Of a stretch of 48,540 nucleotides of DNA, positions 10,548 to 22,356 are shown piece by piece; within the stretch, counting starts at the first letter, position 1; each line of letters opens with the position of its first letter. The position numbers and the translations under genes were made by a program. The notes below the pieces were generated by a model, which ran no database searches, had not been told where the DNA came from, and was given only the letters and a program-made list of their open reading frames with translations. Source of the DNA: Actinomortierella ambigua (taxonomy: Eukaryota; Mortierellomycota; Mortierellomycetes; Mortierellales; Mortierellaceae); contig JAAAJB010000246.1 in assembly GCA_016098155.1 (NCBI GenBank), forward strand, positions 1-48,540, written 5' to 3'.

Positions 10548-10554
10548 CTTTATA
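10548..10554 (-). promoter_or_regulatory. TATA box candidate, 2H phosphoesterase gene
   Basis: TATAAAG on the minus strand, 143 bp upstream of the start codon. A GA-rich tract (about 10478-10508) lies between it and the ATG. Role inferred from position. Confidence 0.45.
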
Positions 10555-11158
10555 TCGTTAGGCAGAGAAGGAAAGAGAAACATGTTTTGTCAACAGAGAG
10601 CGAGGTACAGTAAATGCTCACCTACGAGACGACCAGTATATGCGAAGTAATTGTCCCATGTGGTTCGGTTATTTGGGACGGAGTAGCCGCCACTGTCGAC
10701 CAATCGATTGCCCCCAAGCCTACCGACAAGGTCCTCACTGAAATTGACAGGCAGAAGAGAGAGCTGCTCTCCATTCCGTGGAAGGACACTTACCCTCTCC
10801 TTGTACCTCGTGGTGAGAATCCATGCTGTTGGACACTCGATCGTCCACTTTCAAAAAAGAGGAGTAGGAAAGAGGGAAAAATAAGCCACCGCCGAACAAA
10901 GGCATCAGACTCGGTTGAATTCTTGAAAGAGAAGACTGCATCATTATATCCTTCCTCCGACAACCAATCGGCCATATCAAGACAAGCATGCGCCAGATAT
11001 CATGATGGGATTATGACTTTATGGAAAGCGAGTGTATGCAAGACGAAGGGTGAGAAAGCTATAATGAAAACGGGGTAATGGTACAAGGTGTTGATGTGAT
11101 GTGCTATTCTCATCCTCGTAAAATAGTTTTGGAATCAAAAGGCCTCGATTATTTTTGC
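10555..11158. other. Intergenic between 2H and threonine dehydrogenase genes
   Basis: The stretch contains a 154-codon + strand frame (10614-11078), but its composition is not convincing, it has no recognisable motif, and it sits where a promoter and a 3' UTR are expected. I do not call a gene. Confidence 0.4.
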
Positions 11159-13691
11159 TCAGGCAGCCATGGCAGCCTTGGTGGGCGAGTCTGGGTGGTT
11201 GGCGGCGGCCTTTTCGGCATCGACCTGGGCTTGGATCTTATCGAGCATGGTCTTGACCATGTTCTCAAGACCAAACTCCTCCTTCCAGCCAAAGTCACGG
11301 CGGGCATGCGAGTCGTCCAGCGAGGCAGGCCACGAATCTGCGATCGCCTGACGGAAATCGGGGTGGGCAGGATCAGGGTATGAGATGGTAAAGTGGGGCA
11401 GATGCTTCTGAATCTCCTTGGTCAGCTCCTCAGGGGTGAACGAGACGGCAGCCAGGTTGTAGACGGACTGAGGCAGAGGAGTTGGGTGAACCAAATGGTC
11501 GATCGTGCCGCGGATACAGTCGTTCAGATACATCATCGGCAGGCGCGTGTCTTTAGCCAGGAAGCAATTGTAGTGGCCGTGGCGGATGGCGTGGTGAAAA
11601 ATATCGACAGCATAGTCGGTCGTGCCACCGCCAGGCGGGGTATCGGCGCTGAGGATGCCGGGGTAGCGGGCAGAGCGGAAGTCGACACTGAACTTTTCGC
11701 GGTAGTACTCGCCAAGCAACTCCATGTGCAATTTAGTGATGCCGTAGATAGTGTTAGGTCGCATGATGGTCAGATCGGGGGTGTTGTTCTTGGGCGTGGA
11801 GGGACCAAAGGCACCAATGGTCGAGGGTGAGTAGATGCGAAGGCGATGCACCTTCGCCAGCTCCAAGACGTTCTGGAAGCCTGTCATGTTGACACTCAGT
11901 GCAAGAGCAGGGTTCTTTTCGGCTACTGCCGAAAGTAGAGCCGAGTAGTGGACAATCCAGTCTACAATTGGGAGAGAAGGGGGGAAGTGCCGAGACACGA
12001 GCGGAGACAGAGAGAGAGACAAGTCAGGTAAACAATCCACGTTTGGTCAACATGCCACACACGGGAGAAAGGGAGGAGGGAAAGGGAGAGCCGGGGGAGT
12101 GAAGGGGCGAGAGTCTCTTGTTGAAGAGGTACATGAATCTCTTGTTGCTTCTCACGACAGGGTCAAAAGGAGCTCACAAAGAAGGTTGTGGAGATTGAAC
12201 ATTTTCTGCGTGGTTTGAGAGATGCTGATGGGAAAAAATGCCTTTGAAGACCCGCAGAGAATCTTAACTGCCCTATTTCGATGGGGGAAGGGTTGGTTGC
12301 CTTACCAATACGCCAATCGACCACAATGCGCTCCAGCATGTTGTAGTTCATCACGTCGGCATACACAAAGGGACCGGAAGTCATAAGGTCGTCAGAAGCC
12401 TTGCGAATATCCGATGCAACAACATTGTCACGACCATACATTGATCTATCATTCAGTGCAAGGAAAGAAAGATTAGTTGGTAACAGTGGTCATCAGCGAT
12501 GGTTACAAAATGGATAAAAGGGGAAGGTGGGGTAGTCGGAGGCAATATATGAATGTGGGAAAAACAACACCCAAAAAAATCGTTCCCGTGCCAACGTAAA
12601 ATCCATGCCCACGCACAAGCTTCGTGAAAGGCGCACAAAGCAAACAAAGACAAAAGCGGAGAAGGCACACGAGAGCACATCATGAACCATAAAAACTGTG
12701 GGGAAGTACGTATATACGAGAGGGGGAGGGAGGAGAGAGAGGAGAGGGGCAGTGAGAGACTGCCAGGAAAAACACAGCTCTAATTCTAACTGATACAGCA
12801 CGAGGGCACAAGGCAGGTTTGAGGCTGCTGATGACCGGCGGGGGGCGATGAAGGATGGGGTTGGAATGCAGTTCTTACCGAAGTTCCTTGACAAGGCCAG
12901 AGCCAAGCTGACCTAAAGAGCCTGAGAGGGAGAAGGAGAGGGAACAAAATGAGAGATAGATGCAGATGAATAATCGAGTGCTATTATTCAGCGATGTGAT
13001 GTGCGCAAGCGCAGACCTGACCTGGCCTGACCAAGTCTAGAACAGCTTATTTTTGTACTTTGTATTTTTTGTTTTTTTTTGTTGGGATGTGTGGGGAAAG
13101 GGGATCATTCTTCTCGCAGCTACACAGACAAAGGAAGGGCAAGCAAGCTCTTGCATCTTCAGGAAAGAGATGCAAGATCCAGCAATGACCACCTTGCCAT
13201 TCGTCTATTTGCCCTTCTCCCGTCCATCCCCCCTTGGTGTATGGTATGCCACCACCACCTCTTCCCTGCCCTATTCCGCGTGTGATATTCTTCTTTTTAT
13301 AATAGTTCACCCCTCCTTTTTGTTTTCACGCCATGGCTATGGGCTGTCAAGCCCAACCCCATTCGTCCCTTCCACTCGACATCGTCTTCCCTTTCACGTT
13401 CATGCCGCTTATGGATTTCCCGACGAAGAAGGACAGGAGGGGTCGGCCCACTTTGTGATCAGCCAAGTCAGCTCGCGGCTCCTTACCAGTGACAAGAACT
13501 CGAGGATGGCGAGGCGCGGTCGTTGTGGGAGGCGTAGTTGTGTTGTGCGCCAGGGCAGGCATAACAGAGAACATGCGAGCAGGATGGATGTGCTTCAGAG
13601 CGAGAGGTGTTGCTCGCATGGCAGTGGAGGAGGCAGGACGTCTCAGAAGCGAGGCAGAGGTTGCCATCCATGTTGTCGTGGTTTTCAGCAT
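11159..13691 (-). CDS. L-threonine 3-dehydrogenase, mitochondrial (SDR type)
   Basis: This enzyme oxidises L-threonine with NAD+ to 2-amino-3-oxobutyrate, which 2-amino-3-ketobutyrate CoA ligase cleaves to glycine and acetyl-CoA in mitochondria. Four exons (13691-13487, 12921-12879, 12445-12306, 11961-11159) give 396 aa. All joins are in phase, including a 43-bp exon 2 that rebuilds the NAD-binding loop VLVTGSLGQLGSG (GxxGxxG at 69-75). Also visible are SDIRK (about 94-98), WIVHYSALLSAVAE, the SPSTIGAFGP active-site strand, and the catalytic YxxxK at Y202-K206. The Arg/Ser/Thr-rich first about 50 residues fit a mitochondrial presequence. Introns are 565, 433 and 344 bp. The gene diverges from the kaptin homologue. 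Identification is firm; the second ATG (codon 9) is an alternative start. Confidence 0.95.
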
Positions 13692-13865
13692 CCTGTACTA
13701 GAGTTAAGAGTAAGGTGTGGATGAGGTGAGGATGAGAGGAAGGGTGATGATAAAAGGCTACTGTAACGTTGCGTCTTCAGACTGAAGAAGAAGAGGAGGA
13801 AGGAAAGAAAAAAAAGAAGGAGTTGCGTGTTGTAGAGAAAGAGAGGAGGGGGGGAGGCCAGTGTC

Positions 13866-13873
13866 TTTTTATA
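13866..13873 (-). promoter_or_regulatory. TATA box candidate, threonine dehydrogenase gene
   Basis: TATAAAAA on the minus strand about 175 bp upstream of the start codon. Inferred from sequence and position. Confidence 0.4.
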
Positions 13874-14919
13874 CCCAAACGAATGGGAAAATCGGTTTCG
13901 TCTGGCATTTCATTTAGACGTCGAGAAAAGCCCTTTCTGTGCAGCCAAAAAAGTATCGTTCCCTCGGAAAAGGAGGTTCAACGACCACCAAGGGCCCACA
14001 CCCCAGTTTTTCCAGTATTTAGTAATAGGTAGCTGACCTGTGAGTTCATTCAAGCGGAGCTGTTGTCGTCAATTGAATTATGTTTGGATGACTCTTCCAA
14101 GAAAACCTCCTTTTAGTAATGGCAATCTCAGAAGTACTGCTGCTCCCTGCCAATCAGCTCTCTTTTCCATCCTCGATTAGTATGGACCTAATGGAGCACC
14201 CCTTTCTCCTCCCCTCTCGAGTCACCATGAGTTGAAACGGCCTCGTTTATCACCTTGCTCCACGATCCCGTCGGGTGTTACCATGCATGTATCCTAGGAA
14301 GACATGTGTAGACTAGTCTAAGTACTGTACTACTGCACATATCTTTTGCCTCTCTCCTCCTTATCCACCCCCTTCCTCCACGCGCACCAGTTCGCTGATG
14401 GTCGCTTTTTTCGTTCTCAAGCTCCGTCCTTTGAAACAATCTTCATAGCAACAGATAGCGGGCCATCTTCCGGTCACCGCACTCCTACTACGTACAGTAC
14501 TAAGACGTATTAGCTCCGCACACGATCGATGTCATGCAACTTCGTGGTGCCCCTGCCCTGCAAGATCCCACTTCAGGGCTAGCCGTGTTCCCCTCCCCGT
14601 CCTATTCTCCCTCACATCTTCCCCCCCCTCCCACTGCAGCAAGCTCACGTCAAGACACGTCAAGGCACGACAAACTCCTTACCTCTTAGCAATCTACTCC
14701 TGTCGATTGATACCTTCACGACCTGTGGGCGGTGGCCACCAACGTGATTTGCTTTTAGGCGCAGAAGGTCGAGAGCCTGTCGTCGCCTCACAGACCTCAA
14801 AAGAGTTGCGGACACCCAGATTTTTTTTGGCGCTCTAATCTCTACGCGGCCCTTAATGTAGATCGACGTTTCGTGCAAGGAAGAGCCACGCTGCTTCTGA
14901 ACCCTCCATTCCTTCATTC
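13874..14919. other. Shared divergent intergenic region
   Basis: About 1.0 kb separates the upstream part of the threonine dehydrogenase promoter from the kaptin start. No coding region is supported. It presumably carries regulatory sites for both divergent genes; C-rich stretches with CCCCTT-like cores occur near 14196-14216. Confidence 0.45.
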
Positions 14920-17875
14920 ATGGACGACTATAGCCACCATCGGCCGCCGGTGCTACTGCAGTCGACGGATGACCACTTTACTCATCATTACTCCGACCGT
15001 TTTGGGTCACACGGCTTGAGACATTCGCCGCAACCGCATGCTAGTCTTATGCATCCATCAGACGACGTGATTCCTTACCCAGGTCATGTCCACACCAAAG
15101 ATTGCCGTGATTCATGTCCAGACCAGGACATGTACACAGAGACAGCCTACATCCGTTTCAACAAGGGCATGCGAACGTACGAGTCGGGCATGAAAAAAAA
15201 GACAAATGTACTATTAATGTGATATACGCGGACAAGCGCGAACAAAAATACTTTTTCGACTAGGGGAATGACATTCTATCTGCATTTTTTGTGATTGAAC
15301 AATAGCAATATCTATGGCCTGACGGTAGTAGAAGAGCTGTGCCGTACGGTAAAGGGATTTGGCCATCTAGAAAGCTCTGGATTTCAGTCTGTACCAACCG
15401 AAGCAGCACCATCATCAGGAGCCATCCCAGGAGACGAGCATTATTCTGACCAGACTGAGGTCCAGGGAAAAGAATCGGCGTCGTTTGCGTCGACCATCAC
15501 TGACAGTGCATCTTCAGACCCTACGCCGACACCCACACTCACAAAGAGCATCTTTACCGACCGGATCGGACGCTACGTGCTCGTGGCGTCCAGCGGGCTG
15601 GTGACTTGCTATGTTGGGATGGAACACTCGTTTGAGATCTCACTCGGATTGAATCAGGAAGTCGTTTCGATCGACGCCTACGAGTCGGCTTGCCAAGGGG
15701 GATACCGAGTGGTGATGTCTATAGCCATTGCACGCGCAGAAGAGTCGAATACACAGTTTGAAATGCTGTTTTATGGCGCCCGCACGTGTGCCAAGACGGT
15801 GATGGACCACATTCTCTCCTTCCCATGTATGATATTAAGAGTTGCACAAATGATGTTTCACTGTTGCGCATGGTTTTCTTAGGAGCAAAGTAGCTGATGA
15901 CACCGTTTTTTTGTTTGAATAGGTACGGACGACATCCAACGCATTCCAATCGGTTGGGCGCCTACGAAAATCTTGCATGTCCCATTGACGATGGACTTGT
16001 CAAAGATGGCAATCCTGGTTGGCGGAGGAGACACCAAAGTCCATAATTTTATTAAGGATGACGGTGGTAATATTACCGAGCAACCGATCGAAGACTACTT
16101 TCCAGCTCTTGCGACCTTCCAACACTCCCACAACTGGTAAAGCAATACCTTGATTTTTTTGTATCCCTTGAAGAGCCTATCACTATTTTGCATGACTGAA
16201 ACTTTCTAACTCTTCCTCATTTACACCGTATGAACTAGTATATTGAGTATGGACGTACGCGACTATCCAGCATTCAGGGTGATTGCAGCAGGAACACAGA
16301 ACGGCACACTCAACGTGGCAATTATACCCCGTGACCAAGCAACGAATGAGCTCCAACATGACAAGGCCAGGAATCACTCGGTTATTCTTTTCTCACCCAT
16401 CACGTCGCTGGCAATCTATACGTCTCGAGTCCGAGCGATGGACGCCCAAGGAAAGGCAGTACATCGTGATCGACGGGATCTTGAGCCAGACGACGCATCG
16501 ACTGAGGAAGACAGACTGAACAGCAGTCTCGACGAGGATAAAACAGAAGACGATGTCCACCTACTCATGACGTGTGCGATCGAGCAGGCATGGGTATACA
16601 CGGCGATTAATCGAAATGGCCTCGCGAAGAGGTCGGAGATCGCGGCTTGCGGACACCATGATAGCATTTTGACGTCGTATGTCATGGATATTGACTGGGA
16701 TGGCGAGAACGAGCTGGTCATTGGTACTTACGGTCGCCAGCTTATGGTCTTTAAGCAAGGTAGGCACACCATGCGTGAAAACTCCCAAGTCTGCTGCTTC
16801 TTTTTTTTATGTACCCTCTTTAACACAGCCTCGATTGTTTTTTTTTCTTTTGGTTCGGGTATCGGCAAATCTGGAACACCCCTTTTCATTAGTCCACGGT
16901 TACTTTGTCCATCAAGCAACGACCACATCGGATGCACCAATCCGTTACGAGTTGTACTGGAACCGACGATTTGCTTATCCTGTGTATGGCATCTCGAGTG
17001 CGGACATGAATAGTGATGGTGTGGAGGAGCTCGTTGTCACGACAATGTACGGCATCTCGTTCTTCCAGGCGGACAACACAGCCGCCAAGCGCAGGCTGGC
17101 TCATGCAATTAACAAGATGACCGAGTCTGAGCGCATCAAGCTGCGTCTAGAGCGACTGCGTGCTGAGAATCTACAGCTGGAGAGTGAAGCCGAGGAGCAG
17201 ATGGCGCGGATACAGACTGCGGAGAGGGAGGAGGCAGAGGCGGAGGAGGCAGCCGAACGAGCAGAGGCCGAAAAGAAGAAAAGGAGCACAGATTTTGCTG
17301 GAGCTCCATCTGTCGAGTCAAGGACTTTTGGTATTAATGATGACCACGAAAGCGAGAGCGAGACGGAGGTTTCGGGCGCGTCAGGCGAAGAAGCAGAAGG
17401 GTCACTACCATCACTGTCGCCACCACCACTGTCACCGCCACCACCGCTACTGTCATCACCGCCACCACCCCCATCGTCACCACCACAATCACCGTTATCG
17501 CTACCGCCACTGCCATCGTCACCGCTAATGCTGCCACAGACGGACAAACACGAAGATGGTGATGACGACGTATTATCTGACTCAGTAGATCACAGTAACA
17601 AAGCTTTGGACGAGCAAGCAGGTCAAGAGAAGTTGGAGCCCCATTCTCCTGCCAAAGATGCGAAGGATCTAGGGCAGAGGTCCAAGTCCCCCGCAGACTC
17701 CCAAGGTAAAAATGCTGTCTTTGAAGACTCGAGCGAAGAAATCGATCCCAGCTCAGAGCTCGACTTTGATGATTCTAGCGATGCATCTGAACCGGAGTTT
17801 AACCTCAAGAACGATCAGAAGCAGGATGCTAGTGAGGCTGTATCTCCAGAGGGAGGTGAGGATGATAGAGAATAA
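14920..17875 (+). CDS. KPTN: Kaptin homologue (KICSTOR complex subunit)
   Basis: In animals kaptin is part of KICSTOR, which anchors GATOR1 at lysosomes so that amino-acid or glucose shortage inhibits mTORC1. Five exons (14920-15176, 15306-15826, 15923-16136, 16239-16759, 16893-17875) give 831 aa, all joins in phase. Kaptin hallmarks appear in order: a NIYGL strand after a short N-terminus, EVVSIDAYESA, EQPIEDYFPAL, SMDVRDYPAFRVIAAGTQNG, then two FG-GAP-like segments, DIDWDGENELVIGTYG (about 482-497) and DMNSDGVEELVVTTMYG (about 542-557), with YELYWNRRF between them. A coiled coil (about 570-635) follows, as in animal kaptin. The protein is almost twice the animal length because of an acidic, Pro/Ser-rich tail (about 640-831). 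A CAG or TTAG acceptor slightly different from the one chosen for exon 5 is possible. Confidence 0.85.
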
Positions 17876-18590
17876 ATGTAGGCCGTTCTACACTTGTAAC
17901 ATATTGGCAGACCATTCTGCACGTTGGTAAAAAAAAAAAGTACAGTGCGTTGTAAACAGGTTGCCGCTCTTGAAGCAAAGCCTGTAGCCTTTTTTTTTTC
18001 ATGGTTGTTGCCTGCTTTCGTGGATATCCAATAGGAGTATGTATCCTGGGGTTCTCGTTCTCAAGAGGCTAGGGTGTCAACTTAGTCAAAGTTTTCTGTA
18101 GACTGTGGAGGAGGAGATCAGAACAGAGGAGGCTAAAGGACGAGCTCTGGAGAGGGATGTGTGAGTGCAATGCCATGTTGAGAAAATCCAGTCGGGATTT
18201 GTCTGCTTATTCTGGAAGAGGTGGTCGCTTTTGACGAAGACCTCGCCTTTTCTGCTGATATTTCAGATATTTCTTGATACTGTCGCGGAGTATGGCGCGT
18301 GGATGCCGCGTGGCACTAATCTTCAGAAGATGAGCTGAGCTGGATAATCATCGCAGACCTTTCTTCTCCAGGAAACAAGAAAATTGGTTCGATTGACTGG
18401 GTTGATTGATAGAGAGAGCTGCAGAAGCTTTCATTGTCCAAATATGGTAATACATCCACAGGTTGCGCGCCAACGACGCAATCACGCCACAATTACGCCG
18501 ATCCAAGGCACAAGGCGATGAAAGATTGGGGGGGGGGATGCATCTGCATCAATATTCTTCACCAACCACCCCATTTACGATCGGCTCAGG
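17876..18590. other. Intergenic, kaptin to Ssr4-like gene
   Basis: An AATAAA overlaps the kaptin stop codon (17871-17876). The rest has T and A homopolymers and no coding frame I can support. A G9 run sits near 18529-18537, just before the Ssr4-like start. Confidence 0.5.
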
Positions 18591-21500
18591 ATGAACACGC
18601 GACTGCCACCCGAGTACGCGGGCGAGCTGTTCTTTAAGGCTGATGTGGAGAACATGCCGTACCCCATCCTTCCGCCTGAGGGCGCGGTGGATCTGTTGAC
18701 TAAAGCATGCACGATGCTTGGACAGGTCCGCTTCGACTGGGCCTATATTGACCGACCAAAAGGTAACCGACCGCTCGTTGGACATTGAAGGGGCGAAGCC
18801 ATACGTGAAGTTTTACCGAAACTGTACTTGAGATTGAAGAAAATTGCATGTATTTGACCCAGACGCTAATTACTCTATTGTTTGCGGGCACATGCGCGGA
18901 TCAAAATAGAGGGAAGCGTCTATGTCGTGATGCTGGGTGGTGACGACGTTCCTCATGACGGGTAAGGTTGCGCAAAGGATTCTACTAAGGGGGAGCCCCT
19001 ATAATATGGAGATGAATCTAACCTATTCCCTTCCTTCATTATTAGTTATCAATACATGGATGACGAGGTCACATACAACTTCACTTCAGAGACAGGAAAG
19101 GTATCGTGTAGTTCCAAGGATGGACAGATGCGCGTACTGGGGCCCTCAAAACAGTCGAGTGACATTGCTAAAAATCATGGTTGAATATTGCTTTCTATCC
19201 TCGCCTCGAATAGCGCATGATCATTCAGGAGCGCCAGCAAGGGTTTATTCCTGGCGATCAATTCACACACATTGCTAGACGGCGATACAAGCTGGTCAAT
19301 ATTGGCAAGGATAATGTTGTCCTATTGCACTATACTCGTGCGGATGATACACGTATGTGTCCAAGTCCGGGAATCTGAAGGTCTATAGTACCAGGGAACT
19401 TGACTACAATGGGGAGCGATGACACTAACATGGTTCTTTTTGTTCACCATTGCTTGATTAATAGGTAAGGTTGTCGTGGACCCCAGGATGGCAAAGACTA
19501 TGCCAAGAAGCTATCCATTGAAGCCACTGCCTTCAGCAGCTGGCGCTCCAGGACAGCCAATGGCGTATCAACAGCAGCAGCCCGGAATGCCAGGATACCG
19601 ACCCCCATTCCCTGCCCAGCAGCAGCCCCAACCCCAAGTTCCTCAACAAATGAAGTCACCAGCAGGCATCAATGCAGCCAAAAGCGGTAGCCCCTATGGT
19701 GCCTCACCAGTGGCCCCAGGATCCCCCGGTGCCGCTGCCACAGGTCAACAGGCAGGTTATGGGCGCTTCCAAGCTGGTGTCCCCACACAGGTCCCAGGTC
19801 AACCCATCCAACAGCCACCTCAACCCACTGGAGCTCCGCAGCGACTGGCGTCGATCAATGGAGGCAGGAAGCAATCGCACAAGAAGCAGGCCAACCCCCA
19901 GGCCACCCTTCAGGCTCAATTGCAGCACCAGCAGTTGCTGGCACAACAACAAGAGGATGCTGAGGAACCCTCGGGCGACGAACTCGATTTTTTGACCACG
20001 CGCGATGTTGCCATTGCTCGGTACAAACGCAACCACGACTATATGGCGGAGGTGTTTTCACCGTACCCTGCTAGTATGTTTCAATGGACCATGTTGCGAT
20101 ACAGTAGTGATGAAGGGTCATTCTGGAGTAACGCTTATCACTGACGCTTATTGGGCGCGCTCTTTTTCATGTCTGACGTATCACATAGCGGCCATCATTC
20201 CCAACCAATACGACTACCAGCAATCAATCGAGTTTTTTAAGACTCTGCAGGCGAAGCATGGCGATGATTTGGACGAGCTTAAGCAGAGTCATGACGAAAA
20301 GATTAAGAGGTTCAAGGCGGAGGCGGAGGTATTTTACCGGGGAATGCTGGAACTGAAGCAAGCGACGACGGTGCAAGAAGTGGTTACAGCCAACGAACGA
20401 GTGGAATCCTTTGTTGGAACCAAGGTCTTGCCATACAGCTTCTTACGGCGCACCGAGCTTCCTCCTGACGAGGCGTCCAAGACTCCGGAGCTGCGTGCCA
20501 AACTGGTGCCCGTGGTTCCTGTGCCTGCAGTTCCTGTCCCCGAAGTTGATCCTGCACCAGTTGTGGCTAATGGCAGTGAAGCTTCTCAGGCGGCAACGGC
20601 CGAGGGGGCGGTTTCTCTCCCACCTGCCGCGACAACAGGTGCGACTGAGGCTGCACCCGCAGACAATGCCGTGTCCGCAGAGAACGTCGCACCCGCAGAC
20701 AATGCCGTGTCCGCAGAGAACGTCGCACCCGCAGACAATACCGAACCCGCAGCAAGCACTATGGGGGCTTTGGCAACTTTGGCAGCAGAAAGTCCGCTAG
20801 CCTCCCTCGCACAAGCAGAGCCCGCAGTTATCCCCACTACCACCACCACCACCGACGCAACAGTAGCACCAGAGTCCAGTGCGATGGATGTCGACAGTAA
20901 ACCACAGGACGGCAATGAGGGCACCATATCGGGCTTGGATAGTTCGAGTGACATGCAGGTTGACGGCGCTCCTTCGCCAGCATCTGTCCTTTCGACGGGC
21001 GCAAGTGAGGCTGCGGCTACACCGGTTCCACCTCTTGTTGCCGTTGATGCTGTTCAAGCGAGCGAGCCGAGTAGCGTAATCACGCATGACGAGGATCATG
21101 TCATGACAGAGGCGCCTGCTCTTGGGACTGAACCCGAGGCTGAGCCCATTGATGCACCCGTCCTTGCACCTACCCTTGCACCACCTGCACCTGCATCTGC
21201 ACCTGCACCTGTACCTGCAACTGACAGTGTCTCTAGCATTTCGCCAGCAGCACCAGAGCCTACGCCAACACCTGTATCTCTCCCAGCGCCTGATGCCAAC
21301 GAGGTGGTCTCTAATGTATCGACACCGACCGCCACTCCTACACCAGTAGTTATAGCAGAAAGCACAACGGCGGCTGAACCCACTGTTGTTGAAGCGGTTG
21401 GCCATCAGGCGGAAGGCCTGCCCAATCCCTCAAGCGCAGAGAGTGTTTCAAACACGGCCTCTCAGGATCCATCCGGTGAAAAGGCCAAGGCGACATCACC

Positions 21501-22020
21501 AACGGCAAAAGATTTCCCTACGAGTGGACTTGAGACAGCACCTGTGCCTGAAGAGGTGGGTCAGGCTGGCATTGAAGAAGCCCACACGCCGGTGGTGGAC
21601 CCTACACCAGTGTCGGCAGCGGTACAAACAGCAACATTTTCTCCAGTGTCAGAGCCGACACCAGCAGCGGCTTCTGTGGAGGCTGATGGTGGAGGAGTTT
21701 CAATGGTGTTGGAGAGCGAGCCCTCGCCAGCAGTCGAAGAATCGACTGGTAGTCTGCCATCATCGACGAACCTTGCTGCTGCGGGCAGCAATGACTTTGT
21801 TGCGGAGGAGGCAGCCCAAAGTGCTGAAGTATCAGCAGCAGCAGCAGCAGCAAACACCGTGGTAGACGCAGCGAGCGAACCTGCGGCTACGTTGGTGATG
21901 GAGAAGACGGTAGGAGTAGCGACAGCAGAGGCCGTGCCCGAAGCAACGGTAGCAACAACAACAACAACATCAGCAGAGACCGAGGCAGTGGTGGCAGGTG
22001 ATGATCCCGCCCATCATTAG
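18591..22020 (+). CDS. SWI/SNF and RSC subunit Ssr4-like protein
   Basis: Ssr4 is a fungal chromatin-remodelling subunit shared by SWI/SNF and RSC in fission yeast. Six exons (18591-18762, 18910-18961, 19046-19100, 19214-19352, 19465-20073, 20189-22020) give 952 aa. Splicing rebuilds the family N-domain: GQVRFDWAYIDRPK, EGSVYVVMLG, PHDGYQYMDDE, ERQQGFIPGDQF, RRRYKLVNIG and VVLLHYTRAD (about 47-138). A second conserved block, ELDFLTTRDVAIARYKRNHDYMAEVF (about 312-337), is followed by a helical coiled-coil-like region (about 348-420). The remainder is a Gln/Pro-rich linker and a roughly 500-residue Ala/Pro/Thr/Glu-rich tail with a short tandem repeat. Introns are 84-147 bp. An AATAAA lies 40 bp after the stop. 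Family assignment rests on motif memory and is fairly secure for the N-domain. Confidence 0.78.
20653..20736 (+). repeat. 36-bp tandem repeat inside the Ssr4-like gene
   Basis: Two exact copies of a 36-bp unit encode the dodecapeptide APADNAVSAENV, followed by a diverged partial third copy. It lies in the disordered Ala-rich tail and keeps frame. Confidence 0.9.
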
Positions 22021-22059
22021 TTGTTTTTTTTTTTTTATATCGAAAAATAATTGTCTTCC

Positions 22060-22065
22060 AATAAA
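22060..22065 (+). terminator. Polyadenylation signal for the Ssr4-like gene
   Basis: Canonical AATAAA 40 bp after the stop codon, preceded by a 14-nt T tract. Function inferred from position. Confidence 0.6.
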
Positions 22066-22231
22066 GCGCAACCAATTGAATGTAGCCGTACAAAGGGCCC
22101 ACCCGTTCTTGCCGTCATTTTTGTACGTGAATCTGAGGTCAGACACACAAATGAGAGACAGAAAGAGACTGAGAAGAAACAACCCACACATCGACTGCCC
22201 ATCTCCCACTGGTCCCCCCACCTTCTCTTTT

Positions 22232-22237
22232 TATATA
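22232..22237 (+). promoter_or_regulatory. TATA box candidate for the decapping-activator gene
   Basis: TATATA immediately precedes a very long CT-rich run that continues almost to the start codon at 23189. A TATA box followed by a pyrimidine-rich start region is a common fungal promoter layout. If correct, the 5' leader is about 900 nt unless an intron removes part of it. Confidence 0.4.
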
Positions 22238-22239
22238 CT

Positions 22240-22321
22240 CACTCTTACTCTCACTCTCTCTTCTTCTTTCTTCCTCCTCACACATTTCTCATTCTCACTC
22301 ACACGCACACATTCTCTCATT

Positions 22322-22356
<35 letters not shown>

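Noticed and set aside
10614..11078. 154-codon + strand frame
   Set aside because: No motif, no splice context, and it lies between a promoter and a 3' flank.
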